This document shows positions 49,425 to 60,453 of a stretch of DNA of 64,000 bases, in pieces. The stretch's first letter is position 1; the number at the start of each line of letters is the position of its first letter. The stretch comes from Leucobacter muris (GTDB taxonomy: Bacteria > Actinomycetota > Actinomycetes > Actinomycetales > Microbacteriaceae). The DNA lies in the NCBI RefSeq assembly GCF_004028235.1, contig NZ_CP035037.1, positions 2,790,001 to 2,854,000 of the forward strand. The letters are read 5' to 3'. Under the pieces are notes generated by a model. That model was not told where the DNA came from. It was given only the letters and a program-made list of their open reading frames with translations, and did not search any database. The position numbers and the translations under genes were made by a program.

Positions 49425-50729
49425 TCAGCGCCGGGGCACCCCGCGCAGCGCCCGCTCGTAGACGTCGATCATGCGCGCGGTCTGCGCCGACTGCAGGAAG
49501 CGCCTCCCCTCCGGCTCGGGCACGCGCAGGCCCTCGCCCCGCTCCCCGGACTCGACGAGCCCCGCCGCCAACTGCTCGGCGGCGACCCGCAGGGTGCGCG
49601 CGAGCGCAGCGACGCTCTCGTCGGCCACGCGCCACTCGACCGAGGCGGCGACGTCGTCGGCGATGTCGTGGTCGCAGAAGACGGTCGGCGTGCCGAGCGC
49701 GGCCGCCTCGAAGGGGGTGAGGCCCTGCGTCTCGAAGCCCATCGAGGTCTGCACGAGGGCGTCGGCGTCGCGCATCGCGGCGAGCGCGTCGCGGTAGGGC
49801 ACCGGGCCGGCGACGGCGACCCGGTCGGTGAGGCCGTGGCGGGCGATGCGCTCGCGCACGCGGGGCAGCAGCAGGCCGGCCCCGTGCAGCACGACGTCGG
49901 CGTCGATCCCCGACTCCGCGACGGCGTCGATGAACTCGAGCACCCGTTTCTCGTGGCTCATGCGCCCGAGCCACACGAACCTCGGCCGGTCGCGCGGCGA
50001 GCGGGGCGTCGCCCGCACCTCGTCGATCGCGGCGTCGTCGACGCCGCCCCGCGTGACGAGCACCTCGTCGGCGACGCCGTGGCGTTCGAGTTCGTGGGCG
50101 AAGTGCTGCGACGGGGCGGTCACCGCGGTCGCCTCGGCGGCGAGTTCGGCGAGGTAGCGCCAGGCGCCGTGCGCCGCCCGGGCGACGACGCCCCGCGGGC
50201 GGCCGAGCACGAGCCCCCGCCACGCGCGCAGCCCGAGGAACACGATCGGGGCGAGCGGTGTGACGGCGCGGGTGCCCTCGTCGACGTGGTTGTGCATCGT
50301 GTGCACGATCGGCAGCGCCGCGCCCCGCTCGCGCGCGGTCGCGAACCCGCGCGCCGCCCCGCCCCGCCCGCGCGCCGCTCCGATCCCGCGCGCGGCGCGC
50401 AGCCCGATCATGGCGCCCCAGAAGTCGCCCTGCACGTGCACGAGGTCGACGGGCGGTCGCTGCGCGAGCGCCTCGGCGAGCGCGCGGTCGGAGCGCCGCC
50501 CGGGCCACGTGATGCCGTACTCGCGGTCGCGGGTGATGGGCCGCGACGGCAGGTCGACGTAGGCCTCGCGGTCGGCCTCGGCGGGCGCGTAGCCGGGGCG
50601 GTGCAGCGCGGGGGCGGCGATGGTGACCCGGTGCCCGCGGCGTTCGAGGTGCTGGCGCTGCAGCCGGATCGCCACCTGCACGCCCCCGAGCGACTCGGGG
50701 TGCTGGTCGGTGACGATGAGCACGTGCAT
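49425..50729 (-). CDS. GT4-family glycosyltransferase
   Basis: This 434-aa enzyme transfers a sugar, probably mannose or glucose, from a nucleotide or lipid donor to a cell-envelope acceptor. The N-terminal Rossmann domain starts MHVLIVTDQHPESLGGVQVA; the C-terminal domain has FVWLGRMSHEKRVLEFIDAV and the E-x7-E type motif in GFETQGLTPFEAAALGTPTV. ATG 50729 lies 1 bp after the upstream gene's stop, so both are one operon. The family is related to PimB/MgtA-type mannosyltransferases. Acceptor is unknown. Confidence 0.85.
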   Translation of the reverse strand: MHVLIVTDQHPESLGGVQVAIRLQRQHLERRGHRVTIAAPALHRPGYAPAEADREAYVDLPSRPITRDREYGITWPGRRSDRALAEALAQRPPVDLVHVQGDFWGAMIGLRAARGIGAARGRGGAARGFATARERGAALPIVHTMHNHVDEGTRAVTPLAPIVFLGLRAWRGLVLGRPRGVVARAAHGAWRYLAELAAEATAVTAPSQHFAHELERHGVADEVLVTRGGVDDAAIDEVRATPRSPRDRPRFVWLGRMSHEKRVLEFIDAVAESGIDADVVLHGAGLLLPRVRERIARHGLTDRVAVAGPVPYRDALAAMRDADALVQTSMGFETQGLTPFEAAALGTPTVFCDHDIADDVAASVEWRVADESVAALARTLRVAAEQLAAGLVESGERGEGLRVPEPEGRRFLQSAQTARMIDVYERALRGVPRR

Positions 50730-50730
50730 G

Positions 50731-51909
50731 TCAGGCGTCGCCCCGGTACAGCGACTCGAAGGTGTCGAGGGTGCGGTCGATGTCATGCACCTTGACGGCC
50801 TCGAGCGACGCCTGCTGCATGCGCCGGTACTGCTCGGGCGCGAGCCCCAGCACGGCTTCGACGTGCTCGGCGAGCTCTCGGTCGTTGCCGGCCTGGAAGA
50901 GATGCCCGTTCTCGCCCTCCTGAACGAGGTGCGGCAGCGCCATGGCGTTGGCGGCGACGATCGGCAGCCCCGATGCCATCGCCTCCATCGTCGCGATCGA
51001 CTGCAGCTCGGCGATCGAGGCGATCACGAACACGCTCGCCTCGGTGAGGTGGGCGCGCAGCTGCTGGTCGCTCACGCGGCCGGTGAAGTGCACGCGATCC
51101 GCGATGCCGAGATCCTGGGCGAGCTTCTCGAGGCTCTTGCGCTGGTCGCCGTCGCCGACGACGGTGAGGCTCACATCGAGTTCGGGATCGATGCGCGGGA
51201 TCGCGCGCAGGATCACGTCGATCTCCTTCTCGAGCGTGACCCGTCCGACGAACACGAGCCGGTTCGCGGTGCGCGGTTCGAGGTCGGCGGTGTAGTCGGA
51301 GGCGCGCAGCCCGCAGCTGACGGGCAGCACCCCGCGGCGGTGGGTGTTGCGCTCGAGGAAGTCGGCGGCGCGGCGCGTGGGCGTGGTGACGGCGGCGGCG
51401 CGGGTGAGCACGCGGTCGGCGTCGTTCCACCCCCAGCGCACGAAGACGCGTTTGGCGCGCTCGGGCAGCAGGGTGAAGTCGAGCACGTTCTCGGGCATGA
51501 CGTGGTTGGTGGCGACAATGCGGATGCCCCGCTTGGCGCCCTCCTTCGCGAGGGCGCGCCCCACGACGATGTGCGACTGGATGTGGATGACGTCGGGCCG
51601 CACGGCGTCGAGCAGCTTGCGGGCGTAGGAGCGGGCGCGCCAGGGCAGCACGAAGCGCAGCCAGTCGTGCGGGTACCAGCGCCAACTGGTCCACCGGTGC
51701 ACCGTCATGCGCTCGCCCTCGATGGTCTCGGAGAAGCTGCCGGTGCGGTTCATCCGCTTCGAGGGGGCGACCACGTGCACGTCGTGCCCGCGCTGCACGA
51801 GCCCCGCCGCCAGGCGCTCCGCGAAGCGGGCCGCTCCGTTGACGTCGGGTGAGAAGGTGTCGCATCCGATGAGGACGCGAAGAGGGGGCTGGCGATCGGT
51901 GGTGCTCAC
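50731..51909 (-). CDS. GT4-family glycosyltransferase
   Basis: This 392-aa enzyme (GTG 51909; a longer frame starts at 51960) begins RVLIGCDTFSPDVNGAARFA and has VRPDVIHIQSHIVVGRA, VFVGRVTLEKEIDVILRAI and IAELQSIATMEAMASGLPIV. The last contains the catalytic E-x7-E-like pair. It resembles actinobacterial envelope mannosyltransferases. First gene of a two-gene glycosyltransferase operon with the next gene 1 bp downstream; together they probably build a phosphoinositide mannoside or other glycolipid. Confidence 0.85.
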   Translation of the reverse strand: MSTTDRQPPLRVLIGCDTFSPDVNGAARFAERLAAGLVQRGHDVHVVAPSKRMNRTGSFSETIEGERMTVHRWTSWRWYPHDWLRFVLPWRARSYARKLLDAVRPDVIHIQSHIVVGRALAKEGAKRGIRIVATNHVMPENVLDFTLLPERAKRVFVRWGWNDADRVLTRAAAVTTPTRRAADFLERNTHRRGVLPVSCGLRASDYTADLEPRTANRLVFVGRVTLEKEIDVILRAIPRIDPELDVSLTVVGDGDQRKSLEKLAQDLGIADRVHFTGRVSDQQLRAHLTEASVFVIASIAELQSIATMEAMASGLPIVAANAMALPHLVQEGENGHLFQAGNDRELAEHVEAVLGLAPEQYRRMQQASLEAVKVHDIDRTLDTFESLYRGDA

Positions 51910-52042
51910 GGTGTGCGGGAGTCCTTCGGTCGATGGGGTGTTGCCGGTGGGCGAACGCACTCAAGTGTATGCAGCGACGCCTCGGAATCATCGCAGCGCT
52001 GCGCCGAGTCGGCGCAGCGCGCAGGCCGCTCCGAGGGGCCGA

Positions 52043-53347
52043 TCAGGCGCCCGAGGGGGTGCGGGGCGCGGGCGGCTCGGGATCAGGATCCGGATCGGGG
52101 CCGCGTCCCGGGTCGCTCCGCATGCGGGGCACGTAGCGCGGGATCCAGCGCGCGAAGCCCGCGGCGCCGAGCACCGCGAGCACCCCCGTGACGGTGCTCG
52201 CGAGGGGCAGCGACACCGCAGCGATGGCGGAGACCGCGAGGGGCGCCGCAGCGCCGCCGAAGTCGGTGAGCGTGCGCCACGCCGCGAGGTAGGGGGCGGG
52301 GTTGCCGCGGGGGGCGAGGTCGGCGCCGAGGGTGAGCAGGATGCCGCTCGACAGTCCGTTGCCGATGCCGATCACCACCGAGCAGCCCACCAGCCACCAG
52401 ACCGCCCCGGGCAGGTCGTGGGTGGTGGCGAGCAGCAGGAAGCTGAGCGCCATCGCCACGGTCGCCGGCAGCGCCGCCCACAGGCGGCCGAATCGGTCCA
52501 TCACCTGGCCGCTCACGTAGAACAGCGCGAAGTCGATCGTGCCGGCGATGCCGACCACGAGCGCGACGCCCGTCGCGTCGAGGCCGATCGAGACGCCCCA
52601 GAGCGGCAGCAGCACGTCCTTCACGGAGCGCAGCCCCGAGAGGATCGCCGCCGAGCCGCCGATGCGCAGCAGCGGTTCGCGGCCGACGCGGATCGCGCCG
52701 ATCACCCCGCTCGATCCCGGGGCGGGCACGGGCCCGGTGCTGGCTGGGCCACCCGGGGGGCGGTCGGACAGCAGCCGCTCGGGATCCGGAGCGAATCCCA
52801 CGAGCAGCGCGGTGAGCGCGAGGCAGACGACGAACGCCCAGACGGGCGCCTCCTGCGCGCCGGTGAGGCCCAGCAGACCGGCCGCCAGGAAGGGCCCCGC
52901 GAACCTGCCGAAGCGGTGCGACCCTCCGATCAGCGACAGGGCCCGGGCTCGGAACGAGACCGGCACCCGGGTCGTCATGAGCGAGTGGCGCGCGAGGCCG
53001 AACGTCGCCTCGGCGAAGCCGATCACGAACACCGACGCTCCGAGCACGGCGAGGCTCGGGGCGAGCGCCACGCCCAGCGCGCCCGCGAACGCGACCGCGG
53101 ACGCGATGAGCATCGCGATCCGCTCCCCCGACCGAGACACGAGCCAGCTCGCGGGCAGGTTGCCGAGCAGGCGGCCCACGACCACGGCCGAGGCGATGAC
53201 GCCGGAGAGGCCGAGCCCGGCGCCCTGCGACACGGCGATGACGGGCACGATCGGCAGCATCGCGTAGGCGCCGAGGGTGAACAGGATCGTGGGCCCGTAG
53301 ATGCTCGGGGCGAGGCGCAGCAGCAGATCCCGTGTGGAGTTCGACAT
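52043..53347 (-). CDS. MFS transporter
   Basis: This 434-aa protein has about 12 hydrophobic segments, a central loop (PPGGPASTGPVPAPGSSGVI), and an MFS-like GRLLGNLPASWLVSRSGER motif in loop 2-3. N-terminus is short and cytoplasmic; the C-terminus is Pro/Asp-rich (GRGPDPDPDPEPPAPRT). Substrate is unknown. It lies upstream of the glycosyltransferase pair on the same strand, 133 bp away. Confidence 0.85.
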   Translation of the reverse strand: MSNSTRDLLLRLAPSIYGPTILFTLGAYAMLPIVPVIAVSQGAGLGLSGVIASAVVVGRLLGNLPASWLVSRSGERIAMLIASAVAFAGALGVALAPSLAVLGASVFVIGFAEATFGLARHSLMTTRVPVSFRARALSLIGGSHRFGRFAGPFLAAGLLGLTGAQEAPVWAFVVCLALTALLVGFAPDPERLLSDRPPGGPASTGPVPAPGSSGVIGAIRVGREPLLRIGGSAAILSGLRSVKDVLLPLWGVSIGLDATGVALVVGIAGTIDFALFYVSGQVMDRFGRLWAALPATVAMALSFLLLATTHDLPGAVWWLVGCSVVIGIGNGLSSGILLTLGADLAPRGNPAPYLAAWRTLTDFGGAAAPLAVSAIAAVSLPLASTVTGVLAVLGAAGFARWIPRYVPRMRSDPGRGPDPDPDPEPPAPRTPSGA

Positions 53348-53523
53348 GTCACCTCCAGCGTACGCCCGCGGGCGGTCGGATCGCGCCGGGCGCCGGGTGC
53401 CGGGCGGAGGTCGGCCGGGGGGGGCGGCCGGCTCCCGGCCGAGACGGAGGCGGAATACTAGCTCTTTTCAGCCAGTGCGTCTGCGCTCTGGTGATCGACG
53501 CATGAGGCGAGCACGCTGGATCG

Positions 53524-53847
53524 GTGCCCAACATCCACTCGGAAGCCGCGCTGAAGATCGGCCGTCGCGTACGCGAGGTGCGGCATCGACTCGGCATCTC
53601 GCTCGAGGATCTCGGCGAGCTCTCCGAGATCAGCTGGACGAGCATCGGCAAGATCGAGCGCGGCGTCTCCAGCCCCACGGCCGAGACCCTCGTGCGCCTC
53701 GCGACCGCACTCGAAGTCGACCCGGGCAGCTTCCTCTCGGGCCTGACCGCCGACGACTACGGCGCCCGCCTGCACCAGCTCTCGGCCCGGGATCTCATCA
53801 GGGCGCGGGCCGAGCAGGGCCGCGGACGGCGCCGGCGCAAAGCCTGA
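53524..53847 (+). CDS. XRE-family transcriptional regulator
   Basis: This 107-aa protein has a clear HTH_3 domain at residues 8-66 (ALKIGRRVREVRHRLGISLE, LSEISWTSIGKIERGVSSPT) and a basic GRGRRRRKA tail. It starts at GTG 53524 without a visible ribosome binding site, possibly leaderless. It is divergent from the MFS gene, which it may control; this is inferred from position. Confidence 0.85.
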   Translation: MPNIHSEAALKIGRRVREVRHRLGISLEDLGELSEISWTSIGKIERGVSSPTAETLVRLATALEVDPGSFLSGLTADDYGARLHQLSARDLIRARAEQGRGRRRRKA

Positions 53848-53892
53848 AGGGGGCCCGCAACCGGCCCGACCGGAGCCGTCAGGCCGGCCGTC

Positions 53893-55047
53893 TCAGCGCA
53901 GCGTCGCCGACAGCACCGTGAAGGTGCGATCGCGGGCGACCTCGCGCACGGGCCCGACCTCGCGCTCCACGAGCGATCGATAGCGCAGGTGCGAGTTGAA
54001 GACGAGTCGCAGCTCGCCGCCCGGCGCCAGCGCACGACGGCACGCGCGGATCAGGCGGTGGGCCACGCCGGCGTGCACCGTCGATCCCGTGTGGAAGGGC
54101 GGATTGAGCAGGATCAGCTCGGCCCACCCGTCGGGCACGGCGTCGAGCGCGTCGGCGCGGTGGATCGCGACGCGATCCGCCACCCCGGCCTCCATCGCGG
54201 TGAGCCGCGTCGCCGCGACGGCCGCGGTCGACTGATCGGTGGCGGCCACCCGTGCCGCCGACCACCGCAGCGCGGCCGAGACGGCGAGCACCCCGTTGCC
54301 GCAGCCGAGATCGACCACCCGCGCGGGTCCAGCCCCGCCGTCCGGCGAGCCGCCGCCGGCCTGCGCGTCGCCGAGACCCTCGAGCAGCAGCCGGCTGCCG
54401 TGGTCGAGCGTCGCGCCGCCGAAGGTGGTCCCGAACGCCGCGACGCGGAACGCGAGCGCCGGGTCGGAGCCCCAGCGCGGAAACGGCGCCGGCCCCGCGT
54501 CCCGCGGCCCGCTCGCGGTCAGCACTCGGGCCTTGCGCCGCCCCAGCCCTGCAGAGACCTCTCCGAAGTATCGGCCGAGCACGCCGTTCTGCGCGACGGT
54601 CATGTGCTTCACCCGGCCGCCCGCGTACACGCGCACGCCGGGGTGCGCCCAGCGCGCGATCGACCAGGCGATCTCGTCGAGCGCGTCGAGTCCCCGAGGC
54701 AGCTGCAGCAGCACGAGCCGTGCACCCCGCAGCAGCGACTCGTCGAGCGGGTGCGAGGCGTGCAGGCCCGCGAACCCGAGGCGCTCCGCGTTCGCCTGCA
54801 GCGCGAGCTCGCCGAGCAGCGGGTCCTGGTGCACGCGGATCGCCCGCGCTCCGAGCACCGCGGCGCCCAGGGTCAGCGCCCCGTGGCGGTCGCCGATCAC
54901 GACGACGTCGCCGTCGCCCGCCTCCCGCAGCTCGGCGGCTGCGGTATCGAGGATCAGCTCGTCGGCGGCGTCGTACGCCTGCAACTCGGGGGCGTCGAAG
55001 TCGGGATGTCGCGAGAGGCGCGCGAAGAGCTCGGCTACGGCTTCCAC
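53893..55047 (-). CDS. RsmC/RlmG-like rRNA guanine-N2 methyltransferase
   Basis: This 384-aa protein has two Rossmann-like halves as in RsmC/RlmG. The C-terminal catalytic half carries VVDLGCGNGVLAVSAAL (SAM binding) and LILLNPPFHTGSTVHAG (catalytic NPPF). The N-terminal half lacks these motifs and is probably for RNA binding. It overlaps hspR by 13 bp, so it is the last gene of the dnaK operon. Target position in rRNA cannot be told from sequence. Confidence 0.85.
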   Translation of the reverse strand: MEAVAELFARLSRHPDFDAPELQAYDAADELILDTAAAELREAGDGDVVVIGDRHGALTLGAAVLGARAIRVHQDPLLGELALQANAERLGFAGLHASHPLDESLLRGARLVLLQLPRGLDALDEIAWSIARWAHPGVRVYAGGRVKHMTVAQNGVLGRYFGEVSAGLGRRKARVLTASGPRDAGPAPFPRWGSDPALAFRVAAFGTTFGGATLDHGSRLLLEGLGDAQAGGGSPDGGAGPARVVDLGCGNGVLAVSAALRWSAARVAATDQSTAAVAATRLTAMEAGVADRVAIHRADALDAVPDGWAELILLNPPFHTGSTVHAGVAHRLIRACRRALAPGGELRLVFNSHLRYRSLVEREVGPVREVARDRTFTVLSATLR

Positions 55048-55457
55048 ACGACGACCTCGGCGTTGCGGCGCACGCGGGTGCCGCGACGCAGCGTGATCAC
55101 CTCGCCGCCCGCGGCGCCCGCGGCGAACACGCGCCGCTCGGGTCGCTGCAGCCGCTCCTCGGCGAGGGCGTGCTCGAGGTCTCGCACGCGATCCTCGAGC
55201 TCGCGCACGCGATCCTCGAGGTGCAGCACCCGCCGGATCCCCTCGAGACTGAGCCCCTCGGCCGAGAGCCGCGAGACCTCGCGCAGCCGCGCCACGTCGT
55301 GCAGGGAGTACCGGCGGGTGTTGCCGCGGGTGCGCTGCGGCGACACGAGCCCGATGCGGTCGTATTGGCGCAGGGTCTGCGGGTGCATCTCGGCGAGTTC
55401 GGCCGCGGCGGCGATCGCGAACACGGGGGTGTAGCGATCCATCTGCGGTTCTGCCAT
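55035..55457 (-). CDS. hspR: HspR, MerR-family heat-shock repressor
   Basis: This 140-aa repressor binds HAIR sites and controls the dnaK operon, with DnaK as co-repressor. The MerR HTH is at residues 15-80 (YTPVFAIAAAAELAEMHPQT, LRQYDRIGLVSPQRTRGNTR, RYSLHDVARLREVSRLSAEG). A heptad coil and basic tail follow. ATG 55457 is used because GAGGAAGG lies 8 bp upstream; GTG 55466 would have no spacing. It lies behind dnaJ, the usual actinobacterial order. Confidence 0.92.
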   Translation of the reverse strand: MAEPQMDRYTPVFAIAAAAELAEMHPQTLRQYDRIGLVSPQRTRGNTRRYSLHDVARLREVSRLSAEGLSLEGIRRVLHLEDRVRELEDRVRDLEHALAEERLQRPERRVFAAGAAGGEVITLRRGTRVRRNAEVVVWKP

Positions 55458-55476
55458 GCGACTCACCTTCCTCGGG

Positions 55477-56439
55477 TCAGCCCCGGGCGCGCGACAGGAG
55501 ATCCTCGCGCGGATTCTCCTGGGGCTCCACCTGTCGGAACGCCTCGAGGGCTTCGCGGGCCTGCTCCGAGAGGTGCGACGGCACGACCACCTGCACCTCG
55601 GCGAGCAGGTCGCCGGTGCCCTTGGAGCTCTTCACTCCGCGGCCCTTGACCCGCAGCACCCGGCCGCTGGGCGTGCCCGGCTGCACCTTGAGGCGCACGG
55701 GATCGCCGCCGAGCGTGGGCACCTCGACGGTGCCTCCGAGCGCGGCCTCCGAGAAGGTGATCGGCAGCTTGAGGCGGAGGTTCTGCCCGTCGCGCTCGAA
55801 GACCGGGTGCTTGCGCACGCTCACCGTGAGGATGATGTCGCCCGACGGCCCGCCGTTGGGGCTGGGATCGCCCTTTCCGCGCACCTTGATCTTCTGCCCG
55901 TCCGAGACGCCGGCCGGGATCTTGACCTTGACGGCCCCGTTCGGGGTCTGCAGCGTGACGGTCTTGCCCTGCACCGCGGTCTCGAAGTCGAGTGTGGTCG
56001 TGGCCTGGATGTCGCGCCCCGGCTGCGGCCCGCTGGGGCCGCCGCCGAACAGGTTGAAGATGTCCTCGTAGTTCTGCCCGCCCTGCGGGAAGCCGCCCTG
56101 GTAGCTGAAGTTCGCGCCGCCGCGACCGCCGCCGAACATGCCTCCGAAGATGTCCTCGAAGCCCTGCGCGCCGCCACCGCCCGCGGTGAAGCGGGCGCCG
56201 CCGGCGCCCATGGCGCGGATCTGGTCGTACTCGGCTCGCTGCTCCTTGTCGGAGAGCACCGAGTAGGCCTCGCTGATCTCCTTGAACTTCGCCTCGGCGA
56301 CCGTGTCACCCGGGTTGGAGTCCGGATGGTACTTGCGGGCGAGCTTGCGGTAGGTCTTCTTCAGCTCGGCATCGCTCGCGTCCTTCGAGACGCCGAGGAC
56401 GGCGTAGAAGTCTTTCTCGAGCCAATCCTGACTAGCCAT
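55477..56439 (-). CDS. dnaJ: DnaJ-type co-chaperone without zinc finger
   Basis: This 320-aa co-chaperone delivers substrates to DnaK and triggers ATP hydrolysis. The J domain (residues 9-75) has [10 protein letters not shown] with the HPD motif. A Gly/Phe-rich region ([16 protein letters not shown]) and two C-terminal beta domains follow. The four CxxCxGxG zinc repeats are absent, as in CbpA-like proteins. It overlaps grpE by 8 bp. Confidence 0.93.
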   Translation of the reverse strand: MASQDWLEKDFYAVLGVSKDASDAELKKTYRKLARKYHPDSNPGDTVAEAKFKEISEAYSVLSDKEQRAEYDQIRAMGAGGARFTAGGGGAQGFEDIFGGMFGGGRGGANFSYQGGFPQGGQNYEDIFNLFGGGPSGPQPGRDIQATTTLDFETAVQGKTVTLQTPNGAVKVKIPAGVSDGQKIKVRGKGDPSPNGGPSGDIILTVSVRKHPVFERDGQNLRLKLPITFSEAALGGTVEVPTLGGDPVRLKVQPGTPSGRVLRVKGRGVKSSKGTGDLLAEVQVVVPSHLSEQAREALEAFRQVEPQENPREDLLSRARG

Positions 56440-57040
56440 CTGCCCTCACCGCCACCGCTACCTTGGCGGGGCGCAGCTCGACGTCGCCGACGCGGTACCC
56501 CCGCTCGATCACGTCCAGTACCGTCTGCTGCTCCGTGCCGGGAACCGGCACCTGGGCGATGGCCTCGTGCAGCTGCGGGTCGAAGGGCTCGCCCTTCTCG
56601 CCGTGGCTCTCGACGCCGAGGCGCTCCATGGTGCCGCGGATCTTCTGGGCGATCGTGGCGAACGCGGAGCCCTCCACGAGGTCGCCGTGCTGCTCGGCGC
56701 GATCGAGGTCGTCGAGCACGGTGAGCAGCGGGGTGACCGCCGCCGCGACGGCGCGCTGCTTCTCGAGCTGGGCGTTGGCCTCGGTGCGCTTGCGGTAGTT
56801 CGCGTACTCCGCGCTGAGACGGCGCAGATCCTCGAGGTAGGGGTGCTCCTCCGCAGGGGCGCCCTCGGCCTCGTCGGCCGTCTTCGCGTCGGAGCTCTGC
56901 TCAGCGTTCAGGATGTCGTCGACGGTGAACCCGTCTTCCTGCGGCACGGGGCCGGAGGCGTTCGCCTCCGGCCCCGTCGTCGCAGGAACATCGTCGCTGT
57001 TGGGGTCTTCGCCCGGCGTGCGCTGTTCCTGATCCGCCAT
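56432..57040 (-). CDS. grpE: GrpE nucleotide exchange factor
   Basis: This 202-aa protein releases ADP from DnaK. An acidic disordered N-terminus (to about 65) leads to the long coil ([20 protein letters not shown]) and the C-terminal domain with [19 protein letters not shown] and [20 protein letters not shown], all typical. It is between dnaK (2 bp gap) and dnaJ (8 bp overlap). Confidence 0.95.
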   Translation of the reverse strand: MADQEQRTPGEDPNSDDVPATTGPEANASGPVPQEDGFTVDDILNAEQSSDAKTADEAEGAPAEEHPYLEDLRRLSAEYANYRKRTEANAQLEKQRAVAAAVTPLLTVLDDLDRAEQHGDLVEGSAFATIAQKIRGTMERLGVESHGEKGEPFDPQLHEAIAQVPVPGTEQQTVLDVIERGYRVGDVELRPAKVAVAVRADG

Positions 57041-57042
57041 GG

Positions 57043-58899
<1,857 letters not shown>

Positions 58900-58984
58900 T
58901 TACGGTTGCTGTTCCGGATCCGCTCCCCCGATCCGGAGGTGGCATCCGCGGCCTTGCGCTCAGGGCCGACCAGTCGGGCCAGAC

Positions 58985-59005
58985 CTTGAGCCTGATGCAC
59001 TCAAG
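58985..59005 (-). promoter_or_regulatory. HAIR element 1 (HspR operator)
   Basis: CTTGAGC-N7-ACTCAAG, one mismatch from the consensus CTTGAGT-N7-ACTCAAG. It lies 95 bp upstream of the dnaK start and is expected to bind HspR. Confidence 0.9.
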
Positions 59006-59046
59006 TTTACTCGAGGCCACCTCGCCGTCAAGCCCGTCCGGGTAAA

Positions 59047-59067
59047 CTTGAGCCGAACACACTCAAC
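59047..59067 (-). promoter_or_regulatory. HAIR element 2 (HspR operator)
   Basis: CTTGAGC-N7-ACTCAAC, two mismatches from consensus. Its left arm and the right arm of element 1 form an extra 11-bp inverted repeat (CTCAAGTTTAC at 59000 and GTAAACTTGAG at 59042). It also lies 58 bp before the divergent MFS gene. Confidence 0.82.
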
Positions 59068-59124
59068 TCTCAGGGTTCACCCGGCGCCTCCCTCGTGTTT
59101 CCCTCGATCGAGTACAGTGACCAC

Positions 59125-60453
59125 ATGAGCGACATCGCCTCAGATCCCGCGCTGCACGAGAACCACCTGCACGATCCGCAGGCTCCGGGCGTCAAGAAGC
59201 GCACGATATTCGCCTGGTCGCTGTGGGACTGGGGATCCGCCGCATTCCAGGCGGTCGTCACCACCTTCGTCTTCACCGTCTACATCACCTCGTCCGCCTT
59301 CGGCCCCGAGGAGCAGACCTCGGTCGCCCTCGGCACCACGCTCTCGATCGCGGGCGTCGCCGTCGCGCTCTTCGCGCCGCTCTTCGGGCGCCTCACCGAC
59401 GCCACCGGCCACCGCAAGCACTCGCTCGCGGTGACGACGGGCATCGTCATCGCCTGCACCGCGCTCATGGTGCTCGTCGCCCCCTCCCCCGACTACTTCA
59501 TGCTCGGGCTGGTGCTGCTCGCGATCGGCAACATCGCCTTCGAGTTCGCGAGCGTCAACTACTACTCGATGCTCACCCAGCTGTCGACGACCCGCAACGT
59601 GGGCCGCGTCTCCGGCTTCGGCTGGGGCATGGGCTACCTCGGCGGCATCGTACTGCTCACCATCGTGCTCGTGGGCTTCATCCTGCCCGACACCGGGTGG
59701 TTCGGCGTCACGAGCGAGGGCGGCTGGAACGTGCGCGTCGCCATGGTCGTGTGCGCGCTCTGGTTCGCGGTCTTCGCGATCCCCACCTTCTTCGCGGTGC
59801 CCGAGGTCTCGGCCGACCGCGATCGCCGCGTCGTCGGCGTCGTCGCCGGCTACCGCGCGATCTTCCGCAGCATCGCGCAGCTCTGGCGCACCTCCCGCCA
59901 CACGCTGTTCTTCCTCATCGCGAGCGCCATCTTCCGCGACGGGCTCGCGGGCATCTTCACCTTCACCGGCATCGTCGCCTCGCTCTCGTTCGGCTTCGAC
60001 CCCGCGACGGTCATCATGTTCGCGATCGCGGCGAACGTCATCTCGGGTGTCGCCACCATCTTCGGGGGCGTGGTCGAGGATCGCTTCGGCGCCAAGAACG
60101 TCATGACCGTCTCGCTCGTGCTGCTCGTGATCGGGCTGATCCTCATGTTCGCGCTCGCCCCGCTGGGCGCGCCCGCGTTCTGGACCGTGGGCCTGTTCGC
60201 GACGATCTTCGTGGGCCCCGTGCAGGCCTCGAGCCGCAGCTTCCTCGCCCGCCTCACGCCGCCCGGCAAGGAGGGCGAGATGTTCGGGCTCTACGCCACC
60301 ACCGGTCGCGCCGTCTCGTTCCTCGCACCGGCGATGTTCACCCTCGCCGTCGCGATCGGGGGCGCGACGATCTTCGGCATCCTCGGCATCGGGCTGGTGC
60401 TGCTCGTGGGTCTCGTGCTGCTGCTGCTGGTGCGGGTTCCCGCAGACGCCTAG
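59125..60453 (+). CDS. MFS transporter, UMF1/Atg22-like
   Basis: This 442-aa transporter begins with a hydrophilic N-terminus followed by FAWSLWDWGSAAFQAVVTTF, a signature of the UMF1 family. Twelve hydrophobic segments follow, with FGRLTDATGHRKHSLAV as the MFS loop motif and EDRFGAKNVM in the second half. ATG 59125 is used; TACAGT 12 bp upstream could be a -10, giving a nearly leaderless mRNA. Substrate is unknown. Confidence 0.88.
   Translation: MSDIASDPALHENHLHDPQAPGVKKRTIFAWSLWDWGSAAFQAVVTTFVFTVYITSSAFGPEEQTSVALGTTLSIAGVAVALFAPLFGRLTDATGHRKHSLAVTTGIVIACTALMVLVAPSPDYFMLGLVLLAIGNIAFEFASVNYYSMLTQLSTTRNVGRVSGFGWGMGYLGGIVLLTIVLVGFILPDTGWFGVTSEGGWNVRVAMVVCALWFAVFAIPTFFAVPEVSADRDRRVVGVVAGYRAIFRSIAQLWRTSRHTLFFLIASAIFRDGLAGIFTFTGIVASLSFGFDPATVIMFAIAANVISGVATIFGGVVEDRFGAKNVMTVSLVLLVIGLILMFALAPLGAPAFWTVGLFATIFVGPVQASSRSFLARLTPPGKEGEMFGLYATTGRAVSFLAPAMFTLAVAIGGATIFGILGIGLVLLVGLVLLLLVRVPADA

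Noticed and set aside
49222..50508. Long frame overlapping the glycosyltransferase, with Ser-Leu-Ala-Leu repeats
   Set aside because: It is a shadow frame extremely rich in Arg/Ala, and its repeats come from the GAGAGAGC microsatellite; the true gene lies in another frame with clear GT4 motifs.
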